From contig CAMHQC010000006.1 of assembly GCA_946187325.1 (NCBI GenBank), positions 1 to 64,000 on the forward strand: a stretch of DNA of 64,000 nucleotides. The letters run 5' to 3'. The translations under genes were made by a program, and so were the position numbers. Shown one piece after another: positions 57,738-64,000 of this stretch. The stretch's first letter is position 1, and every line of letters begins with the position of its first letter. The notes below the pieces were generated by a model that was not told the DNA's origin, ran no database searches, and saw nothing but the letters and a program-made list of their open reading frames with translations. Origin of the DNA: an uncultured Clostridia bacterium. Its GTDB lineage: Bacteria > Bacillota > Clostridia > Oscillospirales > Acutalibacteraceae.

Positions 57738-57766
57738 TTGACAACCATAATTAAACTTTATATAAT
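57738..57766 (+). promoter_or_regulatory. Promoter of the MerR gene
   Basis: TTGACA, 17-base spacer, TATAAT, about 75 bases before the MerR start. Confidence 0.85.
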
Positions 57767-57778
57767 AAGTTTAAGTTA

Positions 57779-57809
57779 ATTATATAACTTAAAGTTAACT
57801 TTAAGTCAA
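57779..57809 (-). promoter_or_regulatory. MerR-type promoter and operator of the hydrolase gene
   Basis: TTGACT, 19-base spacer, TATAAT on the minus strand. The spacer region holds a perfect 20-base palindrome ACTTAAAGTTAACTTTAAGT (57787-57806). A 19-base spacer with a dyad is the mark of promoters that MerR proteins untwist. The site lies downstream of the MerR promoter start, so it could also repress merR. Confidence 0.85.
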
Positions 57810-57841
57810 TAGTTTATTTGAAAATTTTTCCGGAGGTTTTT

Positions 57842-58300
57842 ATGTTATATACTGTAGGTGAAATGGCTAAGGTCTTAGGCGTACAACCATCGACTTTGAG
57901 GTACTACGATAAAGAAGGACTCTTGCCCTTTATTGAGCGTTCCGAGGGCGGAATACGTATGTTTACGCAAAAGGACTATGAAGCGTTAAAAGTAATCGGC
58001 TGTCTGAAACAATCGGGACTTTCGATAAAGGAAATCAAGTCGTTTATAGAAATGGCGGGTAAAGGCGACGAAACTATCGAGGAACGCTTGAAGCTTTTTC
58101 AAACCAGACGTGAAGCTGTTAAAAAGCAGATGGACGAGCTGAAGGAAACCCTCGATATGCTGAATTTTAAATGTTGGTATTACGAAACCGCGAAAAAAGA
58201 CGGTACCGAGGAAAATGTAAGCAAAATAAATCCCGAGGATATTCCGGCGCATTTACAGCAGGCGAAAAAGAAACTCGACATGCTATATTCCGAAAAATGA
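57842..58300 (+). CDS. MerR-family transcriptional regulator
   Basis: 152 residues from the ATG at 57842 with CCGGAGG five bases upstream; the track start adds eight residues. Winged HTH 1-70: YTVGEMAKVLGVQPSTLRYY, then RMFTQKDYEALKVIGCL. A dimerising coiled coil covers 85-125 (RREAVKKQMDELKETLDML). The effector-binding tail is short, so the inducer cannot be guessed. Two downstream genes are closely spaced (11-base gap, then ATGA overlap). Confidence 0.93.
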   Translation: MLYTVGEMAKVLGVQPSTLRYYDKEGLLPFIERSEGGIRMFTQKDYEALKVIGCLKQSGLSIKEIKSFIEMAGKGDETIEERLKLFQTRREAVKKQMDELKETLDMLNFKCWYYETAKKDGTEENVSKINPEDIPAHLQQAKKKLDMLYSEK

Positions 58301-58311
58301 AAGGCGGTATT

Positions 58312-58980
58312 ATGAAAAAATTAGTTTTATCGGTTATTTTAACCGTTACGATTTTGATAACAGCGGTATCCTGTGCCGAGGCTAAGACGGGAATTAAACT
58401 TAATTCAAAAAAACTCACTATTACGGAGGGCTCGAGTAAGATTTTAAAGCTAAACGGAACTAATAAAAAGGTAAGATTTAAGATAACTTCGGGCAAAAAG
58501 TACATCAGTATTAAACGTAAGTCTAATACCTCGGTAAAAATAACAGCCTTAAAAAAGGGTTCGGCTAAGGTAAAGGCATCTCTCGGGAAGAAATCTTATA
58601 CCTGCTTTGTAACCGTAAAGGCAAAGGCTTCGAGTACGATAAAGATTAAAGTAAACGGTAAGAGCTTTACCGCTAAGCTTAACGGAAGCGAAGCTTCTAA
58701 GAAGCTTAAATCAATGCTTCCGATGACGATTAATATGAGCGAGCTTAACGGTAACGAAAAGTATCACTATTTTGATACAGATTTTTCAGGCATTGAAAAA
58801 ACTTTTTCAACAATTCACGCGGGCGATCTTATGGTGTTCGGAGGAGATTGTCTGGTTCTGTTTTATGACGAAATCAAAAACTCTCCATACGAATATATTA
58901 AACTCGGCTCACTAACCTCAACAAAAGGCTTAAAGAGCGCGCTCGGCAATAATAGTGTAAAGGTGGAATTTAAGAAATGA
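58312..58980 (+). CDS. Exported Ig-like/cyclophilin-like protein
   Basis: 222 residues from the ATG at 58312 (AAAGGCGG site); the track start adds 47 wrong residues from the MerR region. Signal or lipoprotein-like start (ILITAVSC). Residues 25-105 form a Lys-rich Big_2-type domain ([20 protein letters not shown]). Residues 110-222 match the cyclophilin-like beta-barrel family ([39 protein letters not shown]). Isomerase activity is unproven for this group. It is translationally coupled to the acetyltransferase gene. Confidence 0.8.
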   Translation: MKKLVLSVILTVTILITAVSCAEAKTGIKLNSKKLTITEGSSKILKLNGTNKKVRFKITSGKKYISIKRKSNTSVKITALKKGSAKVKASLGKKSYTCFVTVKAKASSTIKIKVNGKSFTAKLNGSEASKKLKSMLPMTINMSELNGNEKYHYFDTDFSGIEKTFSTIHAGDLMVFGGDCLVLFYDEIKNSPYEYIKLGSLTSTKGLKSALGNNSVKVEFKK

Positions 58981-59549
58981 ACACAAAGGAATTTATAGAA
59001 ATTATGGACAGCGGCGCAGAGGTAATCGCGTTCAGCGAGGTACATCAGTATATGACCTATCTTTCCAACGAGGCTATGAAAATAACCTGTGAGCTTAATA
59101 ATTCTTATCATATCCCAGAGGAGATTAAGGAGCTTATGGAAAAGCTTACCGGAAGAAAGTTTCCCGAGGGAGCGTATATGTTTCCGCCGTTTTATACCGA
59201 CTGCGGTAAGAATATTAAACTAAGCAAGGGCGTATTTATAAACTCCGGCTGTCAGTTTCAGGACCAGGGCGGAATAACTATCGGCGAGGGTACTTTAGTC
59301 GGTCCTAAAACCGTTATCGCTACTCTTAACCACCATATGAATCCCGAAAAACGCGCGAATCTTATCCCTAAGCCTGTTAAAATAGGCGCTAAGGTTTGGA
59401 TAGGCGCGAACGTTACGATACTTCCCGGAGTAAGTATCGGCGATGGAGCGATTATCGCCGCTGGAGCTGTAGTGACTAAGGATGTAGCTCCTAATACCGT
59501 AGTAGGCGGTGTACCCGCGAAGTTTATAAAAAATATCGAGATTGACTGA
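58977..59549 (+). CDS. Hexapeptide-repeat O-acetyltransferase (maltose/galactoside type)
   Basis: 190 residues. Left-handed beta-helix repeats from about residue 85 ([39 protein letters not shown]). Catalytic His in [11 protein letters not shown]. It transfers acetyl from acetyl-CoA to a sugar or similar acceptor. Start overlaps the previous gene (ATGA). It belongs to the MerR-led cluster. Confidence 0.92.
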   Translation: MNTKEFIEIMDSGAEVIAFSEVHQYMTYLSNEAMKITCELNNSYHIPEEIKELMEKLTGRKFPEGAYMFPPFYTDCGKNIKLSKGVFINSGCQFQDQGGITIGEGTLVGPKTVIATLNHHMNPEKRANLIPKPVKIGAKVWIGANVTILPGVSIGDGAIIAAGAVVTKDVAPNTVVGGVPAKFIKNIEID

Positions 59550-59641
59550 TAGTTTTAATTTTATTTTAATTATACTGTCAGAGGAGTTGGTTACCAATTA
59601 AAACAGTAAAGATTAAAAACAGGTCGTTTTTACGCCGTTTA

Positions 59642-60213
59642 ATGATAATGCTCTTGTGCTTTGAGGTAATAGTTTTTACTATAGTAGGAGTGTTTGTACA
59701 TATGTACACGGAGAAATCGCTCGAGCTCGACGTTCAAAGCAGTTTATCCCGCCAGATAACCAGCCTATCCGACGCGATTGTAGAGGAGGAAAATGACCTC
59801 GTTATAGACGAAAACAAAATTGAAAAGAACTTCCCGAATATGTATGTGTCGATTATCAATTACAAAGGCGAAGTGCAGTGGGGAAAAACTCCCGAGGGCA
59901 ACAATGTAGACAGTAAGCAGAGTATGGCTCCGCGGCTAAACAGAACGCGGGAAGTCTTATCGTAAACAACGGCTATAAGTACAGCTTAAAGGGTACGTTC
60001 AACAGGTTTACGGGCGACTACGGCAGTTCCGATTTAACCTCGACGCCTTATAAATACGTTACTCTCGCGGTCAACAACATTACCGACGAAAACACGACGG
60101 TACTCGCGAGATTCTATGTTCAAACTTCCGATAAAACTTACTACTCGAGTTATATTGACGCTACAGGTGCCGAGTTTAACGGCTGCGCTGTAAGATGGAG
60201 CGAGTTAAAATAA
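59642..60213 (+). pseudogene. Chimeric pseudogene: kinase N-terminus joined to the end of another protein
   Basis: The first 108 codons look like the membrane and sensor part of a histidine kinase (VIVFTIVGVFVHMYTEKSLE, then an extracellular domain) and stop at 59965. The next 285 bases are open in another frame and end a different, beta-rich protein (AGSLIVNNGYKYSLKGTFN ... CAVRWSELK). The switch occurs near 59925-59935. The kinase core is missing. The upstream frame lacks a normal start near GAGGAG at 59581. Confidence 0.7.
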
Positions 60214-60226
60214 AATATAGTATAAG

Positions 60227-60262
60227 AATACAGTCGTAGAAATACGGCTGTATTTTTTGCTG
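60227..60262 (+). terminator. Terminator after the chimeric pseudogene
   Basis: AATACAGTCGT...ACGGCTGTATT, then TTTTG. Confidence 0.8.
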
Positions 60263-60324
60263 GACTTTTTGGAATTATCGTATTATAATAGTTGTGTCAA
60301 ATTAAAACATAGGAGGAATCTATT

Positions 60325-61449
60325 ATGGAAAAGAAAAAAAGCGCGGCTCCTTGGAAGATTGCGTCAGTAGTTTTAGCTGTAGCTTTAATCGCTGTATCAT
60401 GCACATGGGCGTTTACCGCTAATAACAAAGCTCCCGTGACTTCCAGCATTTTTGCGGCCGACACAGCTAAGAAGGACAGCGCTGATGTGTTATCGCTCTG
60501 GACTAAGGGCGCTAAGCTTAAATCTCAGCTTACCGACTATATGAAGACTATTACCGATAAAAGCTCTTCGGATTTTATTCCCGTAGAGAGCAGAATCGCT
60601 GTTTTCGATATGGACGGTACACTTTGCTGTGAAACCGACCCGGGGTACTTCGACCACAAGCTCCTTTACCATCGAGTAATGGAAGATCCCGATTATAAGG
60701 ACAAGGCGAGCGCCGAAGAGAAAGCAACCGCTAAGGAAATCGAAAAGTATTTCGAAACAGGTGAATATCCCGAGGGTATGGACTTAAAGCATGGTAAAGC
60801 TGTCGCTACCGCGTTTAAGGGTATGACCTTAAAGCAGTTTGACGACTATGTAAAAGCTTACAGAGATACCGCTATGGAGAGTTATTCCAATATGACTAAC
60901 GGTCAGGCGTTCTATAAGCCGATGCTCCAGGTTATCGACTATTTACAGGCCAACGACTTTAAAGTTTATATAGTAAGCGGTACAGATCGTCTTATTACAC
61001 GCGGACTCGTAGATGGAGCGATTGACATTCCTTTAGCCCAGATGATCGGCTCTGACGAAAGCTTAGTCGCGAGCAACCAGGGCGGCAAGGACGGACTCGA
61101 ATATACATTCGAGAAAAACGATAAGGTTATTACAGGCGGTAAGTTCCTTATTAAGAACTTAAAGATGAACAAGGTAAGCGTTATCGAGCAGGAAATCGGA
61201 CAGCAGCCCGTACTTTCTTTCGGAAACAGCTCGGGCGACGGCGCTATGGCTAACTTCGTTATTAACAATAACAAGTATAAGAGCGCGGCGTTTATGCTCT
61301 GCTGCGACGATACCGAGAGAGAAAACGGTAACGTTAAAAAAGCCGATAAGATGTACAAACTCTGTAAAGAGAACGGTTGGACAGCAGTATCTATGAAGAA
61401 CGACTGGACTACTATCTACGGCGATAATGTTACTTATAATAAAAAGTAA
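60325..61449 (+). CDS. Exported HAD-superfamily phosphatase
   Basis: 374 residues; AGGAGGAATC site. The N-terminus is a signal peptide or anchor (IASVVLAVALIAVSCTWAFTA), with a possible lipobox-like Cys. HAD motif I is AVFDMDGTLCC (about 91), motif II VYIVSGTDR, and motif IV SFGNSSGDGAM. The plan resembles phosphoserine-phosphatase-type HAD enzymes, but export is unusual for that group. Likely a surface phosphatase; substrate unknown. Confidence 0.85.
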   Translation: MEKKKSAAPWKIASVVLAVALIAVSCTWAFTANNKAPVTSSIFAADTAKKDSADVLSLWTKGAKLKSQLTDYMKTITDKSSSDFIPVESRIAVFDMDGTLCCETDPGYFDHKLLYHRVMEDPDYKDKASAEEKATAKEIEKYFETGEYPEGMDLKHGKAVATAFKGMTLKQFDDYVKAYRDTAMESYSNMTNGQAFYKPMLQVIDYLQANDFKVYIVSGTDRLITRGLVDGAIDIPLAQMIGSDESLVASNQGGKDGLEYTFEKNDKVITGGKFLIKNLKMNKVSVIEQEIGQQPVLSFGNSSGDGAMANFVINNNKYKSAAFMLCCDDTERENGNVKKADKMYKLCKENGWTAVSMKNDWTTIYGDNVTYNKK

Positions 61450-61464
61450 ATAAACTTTAAGGAG

Positions 61465-61489
61465 AGCGGCTCAAATTGAGCCGCTTTTC
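61465..61489 (+). terminator. Terminator after the HAD phosphatase gene
   Basis: AGCGGCTCAA, A, TTGAGCCGCT, then TTTCTG. Confidence 0.8.
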
Positions 61490-61605
61490 TGTATCTAAAA
61501 ATAAATTAAAAAATTGATAAATTGGGTAGATATATTGTATTTCGTTATGCTATAATTAGTAATCATTAATATTTGTTATTAAAAAATCTGTCGGGAGATG
61601 AATCT

Positions 61606-62340
61606 ATGGAATTTCCAAATACAGCGAGAGGCTTAAAAAAAATATTTGCAGGTGAAATAATAGGGTTGATCAGCGTCGCTCTACTGCTTATGGCGTCGAT
61701 ACTTATGGTGCCTAAGGCGGGAGAAAAGGAAGTTAACGATGACGCGGTTGCCGTGTTAATCTTTTTTGTCTCGTTTATAGTAGGCTCCTTTATTTCGACC
61801 ATAGTAAACGGTATAGGATTATTTAATCTTCGCAAAGATGACAAATACTTTAAAAGAGCGTTTATGTTTTTTGTGATAAGTCTGTCGATAAACGCTTTCG
61901 GTTTTTTTGTTGTACCTGTTTTTTTTATTTTTGTGAGATTTTTCATAAGTATTATACCGACTGAAATGATTGAACACGCGCGCAGTATTACGTCGGATCT
62001 TATTACCGTTCTTGTAAGCGCGGCAGACGCGATAATAAAGATTATGGTAATGCAGGGGATTATGAGTATATTTAAAAAATTAGGTGACCGCGAGTCCTCA
62101 AAACACGGTAAGAAATCTATATACGCGCTTGCGATATTAACTTTTGTTCATGTTCTGATAAACTTTATAGTTCCCTTTTTAGGCGGTAAAACAAATTCGA
62201 TAGAAGCTCTGCTTTTATCACTTCCGTCGCTGGCGCTGATTATAGCTGAATACGTTATTTATTTATCGTATATAAAACGGATGATTACAGTATTGAAACC
62301 GAGCGAAATAAATAAGCTTGAATCTCGGTTAAGCGAATAA
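61606..62340 (+). CDS. Polytopic membrane protein, paralogue of 33965-34630
   Basis: 244 residues from the ATG at 61606 (CGGGAG site); the track start adds 11 residues. About six membrane helices. MEFPNTARGLKKIFAGEIIGLI matches the start of the protein at 33965. The C-terminus is charged (LKPSEINKLESRLSE). Function unknown. It heads a row of three membrane-protein genes ending with a PrsW-type protease. Confidence 0.75.
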   Translation: MEFPNTARGLKKIFAGEIIGLISVALLLMASILMVPKAGEKEVNDDAVAVLIFFVSFIVGSFISTIVNGIGLFNLRKDDKYFKRAFMFFVISLSINAFGFFVVPVFFIFVRFFISIIPTEMIEHARSITSDLITVLVSAADAIIKIMVMQGIMSIFKKLGDRESSKHGKKSIYALAILTFVHVLINFIVPFLGGKTNSIEALLLSLPSLALIIAEYVIYLSYIKRMITVLKPSEINKLESRLSE

Positions 62341-62377
62341 AACAGATAATAACCGTAAGTAGAAAAGAGGAGATTTT

Positions 62378-63043
62378 TTGAATATTTATATGATTTCAAA
62401 TACATTTATCTGGATTTGTTCGCTTGTAAGCTTTATAGTCGGAGCGATTATGTTTTTTAAGCCGAGCAAACCCTTATTCGCCAAGATGATTACAATGGCG
62501 GTAGGTTGTATAGCATTCGGAAGGATATTTCAGGTATTGAGGATAGCGATTGCTCCCGACACAATGTCGGGCTTCCAGCTTGGCTTTCTCGGAGTTATCG
62601 GAAGCTTGGTGTTTCTATTCGCCGTCAATTACTGTATTATCGATAAGGCTGTTGATGACCACTCGCCGAAAAACCAAAAATACAGATTTATTCCGATTGT
62701 GTTTCCGATTTTAGCGACCGCTTTTTATATGATATTTATAGGCTTTGCCGATGTTAATTTAATTGTCAAAATATGCGGAGCGGTGTTAACGCTTTTTGTA
62801 GTTCAAAGCATTTATTTCAACGCAAAGCATATATTCTTTCCCGACCTGGAAACAGGTGTTTTAGGCGCTTTAAAGCCGTACAACATTTTGGCTTTAATTT
62901 ACGCGTATTTATGTCTTGCGGAGATAATTGCGTTAAGCGGAGATTATTATATTTTAGACTTAGCGCTGAGTTTTGTTATGGGTATTGTGATTATTCTGTT
63001 AATACCCGCTGTCGCGAAGGGGGTTAAGAAATGGAAAACTTAA
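62378..63043 (+). CDS. Polytopic membrane protein, unknown
   Basis: 221 residues, TTG start after GAGGAGA. About seven membrane helices with few loops (ICSLVSFIVGAIMFFKPSKP, GFLGVIGSLVFLFAVNYCII). No family recognised. The last 13 bases overlap the PrsW-type gene, so the two are translationally coupled, and they may form one membrane complex. Confidence 0.7.
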   Translation: MNIYMISNTFIWICSLVSFIVGAIMFFKPSKPLFAKMITMAVGCIAFGRIFQVLRIAIAPDTMSGFQLGFLGVIGSLVFLFAVNYCIIDKAVDDHSPKNQKYRFIPIVFPILATAFYMIFIGFADVNLIVKICGAVLTLFVVQSIYFNAKHIFFPDLETGVLGALKPYNILALIYAYLCLAEIIALSGDYYILDLALSFVMGIVIILLIPAVAKGVKKWKT

Positions 63044-63690
63044 TTTATGTTCTTTTCCTTTGCATTGTAGCGCCTATGATTTTGCTGGTGCTGCTTACTA
63101 AAAAGAAATCGAAGCTCATAACAGGTTATATGGTTGCCGGTATAACCTGCGCGCTTTTTGTATCTGAGCTGAACAGTATTATATTGAGCTATTTTGATAA
63201 CGACGGATTCTTTGTATCAACCACCATTACGCCTATTACCGAGGAGATAATTAAGGCTTTGCCTGTATTGTTTTTCGCTTATATGTTTTACGATAATCTC
63301 GAAATACTTTTGCCGTTGTCCTTTTCTACAGGTATAGGTTTCGCGCTTTTCGAGAATATGGTATTACTGCTTAAAATGAATACCGATATGCCTATTGAGC
63401 TTGCGGCGGTTAGGGGACTTGCTACCGCGTTAATGCACGGAGTATGTACGGCTGCCGTCGGGTTGGGTATGAGCTATGTTAAGAAAAAGAAGGAGCTTTT
63501 TTACTGCGGAACCTTAGGACTGCTTATAATTGCGATACTCTATCACGGACTATACAATATGCTTGTGCAGTCGTCTTTAAGCGTTTTAGGATTTATTCTT
63601 CCCGTAATTACCTATATTCCGCTTCTTCTCAGGCAGTATAATTATATTAAAACTAAAAGGAATAAAGAGGTAGAACATAATTCACAATAA
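63031..63690 (+). CDS. PrsW-family intramembrane metalloprotease
   Basis: 219 residues, about seven membrane helices. Family motifs: the Glu pair in ITPITEEIIKALPV, FALFENMVLL, the His in ALMHGVCTAAVG, and HGLYNML. PrsW of Bacillus clips anti-sigma factor RsiW, but no RsiW-like target is seen here. The start lies inside the preceding gene. Confidence 0.88.
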   Translation: MENLIYVLFLCIVAPMILLVLLTKKKSKLITGYMVAGITCALFVSELNSIILSYFDNDGFFVSTTITPITEEIIKALPVLFFAYMFYDNLEILLPLSFSTGIGFALFENMVLLLKMNTDMPIELAAVRGLATALMHGVCTAAVGLGMSYVKKKKELFYCGTLGLLIIAILYHGLYNMLVQSSLSVLGFILPVITYIPLLLRQYNYIKTKRNKEVEHNSQ

Positions 63691-63717
63691 AAATATTAAT
63701 TTTTTTGAATTAACATA

Positions 63718-63746
63718 TTGACAACGTATGAATAATATGATATAGT
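63718..63746 (+). promoter_or_regulatory. Promoter of the final exported protein gene
   Basis: TTGACA, 17-base spacer, TATAGT, 65 bases before the ATG. Confidence 0.75.
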
Positions 63747-63810
63747 GTAGTCAACAGGTTAATTACTGATGTAGATAACCAAATAAAAATAACAAAGAGA
63801 GGTACTGAAA

Positions 63811-64000
63811 ATGACTAAAACAAGAACAAGAGTAATCGCGTTTATTCTCGCGATTATAACGGCAATTTCTGTTGGATCATCATTAGTATTTACAGCTACA
63901 GCCGTTACAACTAAGTCAACAGTCTCAACATCTAAAGAAAACGAGGATGAAGACGAAAATGATGACTTAGACGAGGATGACGACGAAAAGCTTTTCTATG
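63811..64000 (+). CDS. Exported acidic protein, cut by the window end
   Basis: 63 codons are visible. GAGAGG site. Signal peptide VIAFILAIITAISVGSSLVF with a likely cleavage after ATA. A Thr/Ser stretch and a run of Asp and Glu follow. The remainder is outside the window, so no function can be assigned. Confidence 0.65.
   Translation, partial: MTKTRTRVIAFILAIITAISVGSSLVFTATAVTTKSTVSTSKENEDEDENDDLDEDDDEKLFY

Overview
The window looks like chromosome from a low-to-mid GC Gram-positive gut anaerobe of the Ruminococcus type (Oscillospiraceae). Supporting signs are AGGAGG-type ribosome sites, TTGACA-N17-TATAAT promoters, a type I dockerin on a leucine-rich-repeat protein, many exported proteins with lysine-rich Ig-like (Big_2-style) domains, and a 2405-residue surface protein with InlB-type repeats. 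The species is not identified.

Layout. 1-7.3 kb is AT-rich accessory DNA: an unknown membrane protein, a mobilization cassette (oriT-like hairpins, MobC-like protein, relaxase with a second gene overprinted inside it, small ORFs), then a two-gene operon of an unknown protein and a HEPN/Toprim-type protein that resembles a defence module. It ends beside tRNA-Tyr and tRNA-Thr. 7.9-18.9 kb holds small membrane proteins, a Cof-type phosphatase, a duplicated CmpB-like membrane protein, a VWA protein with a helical partner, a Cys-rich jelly-roll protein, an exported Ig-like/cysteine-desulfurase fusion, and a complete polar amino acid ABC transporter. 19.3-29.3 kb holds tRNA-fMet, metG, a tatD-like gene, an esterase lipoprotein, a large subtilase and an O-acetylhomoserine sulfhydrylase.

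29.4-37.9 kb is a tRNA and repeat cluster: two tRNA-Ser genes, a tRNA-Arg(CCT) gene split in its anticodon loop by about 6.4 kb of DNA, an intact replacement tRNA-Arg inside the insert, TTGCTAATAA repeats near both ends of the insert, and cargo consisting of an S41-like protease, membrane proteins and an HTH-REC regulator with a LytS-like kinase. 37.9-64 kb holds patatin, phosphoesterase, BMP-like, LRR and giant surface proteins, a dockerin protein, a second kinase/regulator pair with the opposite domain order, a YbeY-like protein lacking all three metal histidines, a MerR-controlled divergent locus, a chimeric pseudogene, an exported HAD phosphatase and a PrsW-type operon.

The most unusual feature is a family of about 140-180 nt structured repeat units placed downstream of tRNA-fMet, tRNA-Ser(GCT) and the split tRNA-Arg. 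Each begins with about 15-23 nt complementary to the 3' strand of its own neighbouring tRNA. Most intact units end with a copy of that tRNA's acceptor 3' end including CCA, and are followed by a terminator. The units share a core (AACAAGCCGTA-like) and a hairpin whose paired strands covary between copies. I do not recognise this family. It could be a regulatory RNA acting on tRNA 3' ends or a tRNA-targeting mobile repeat.
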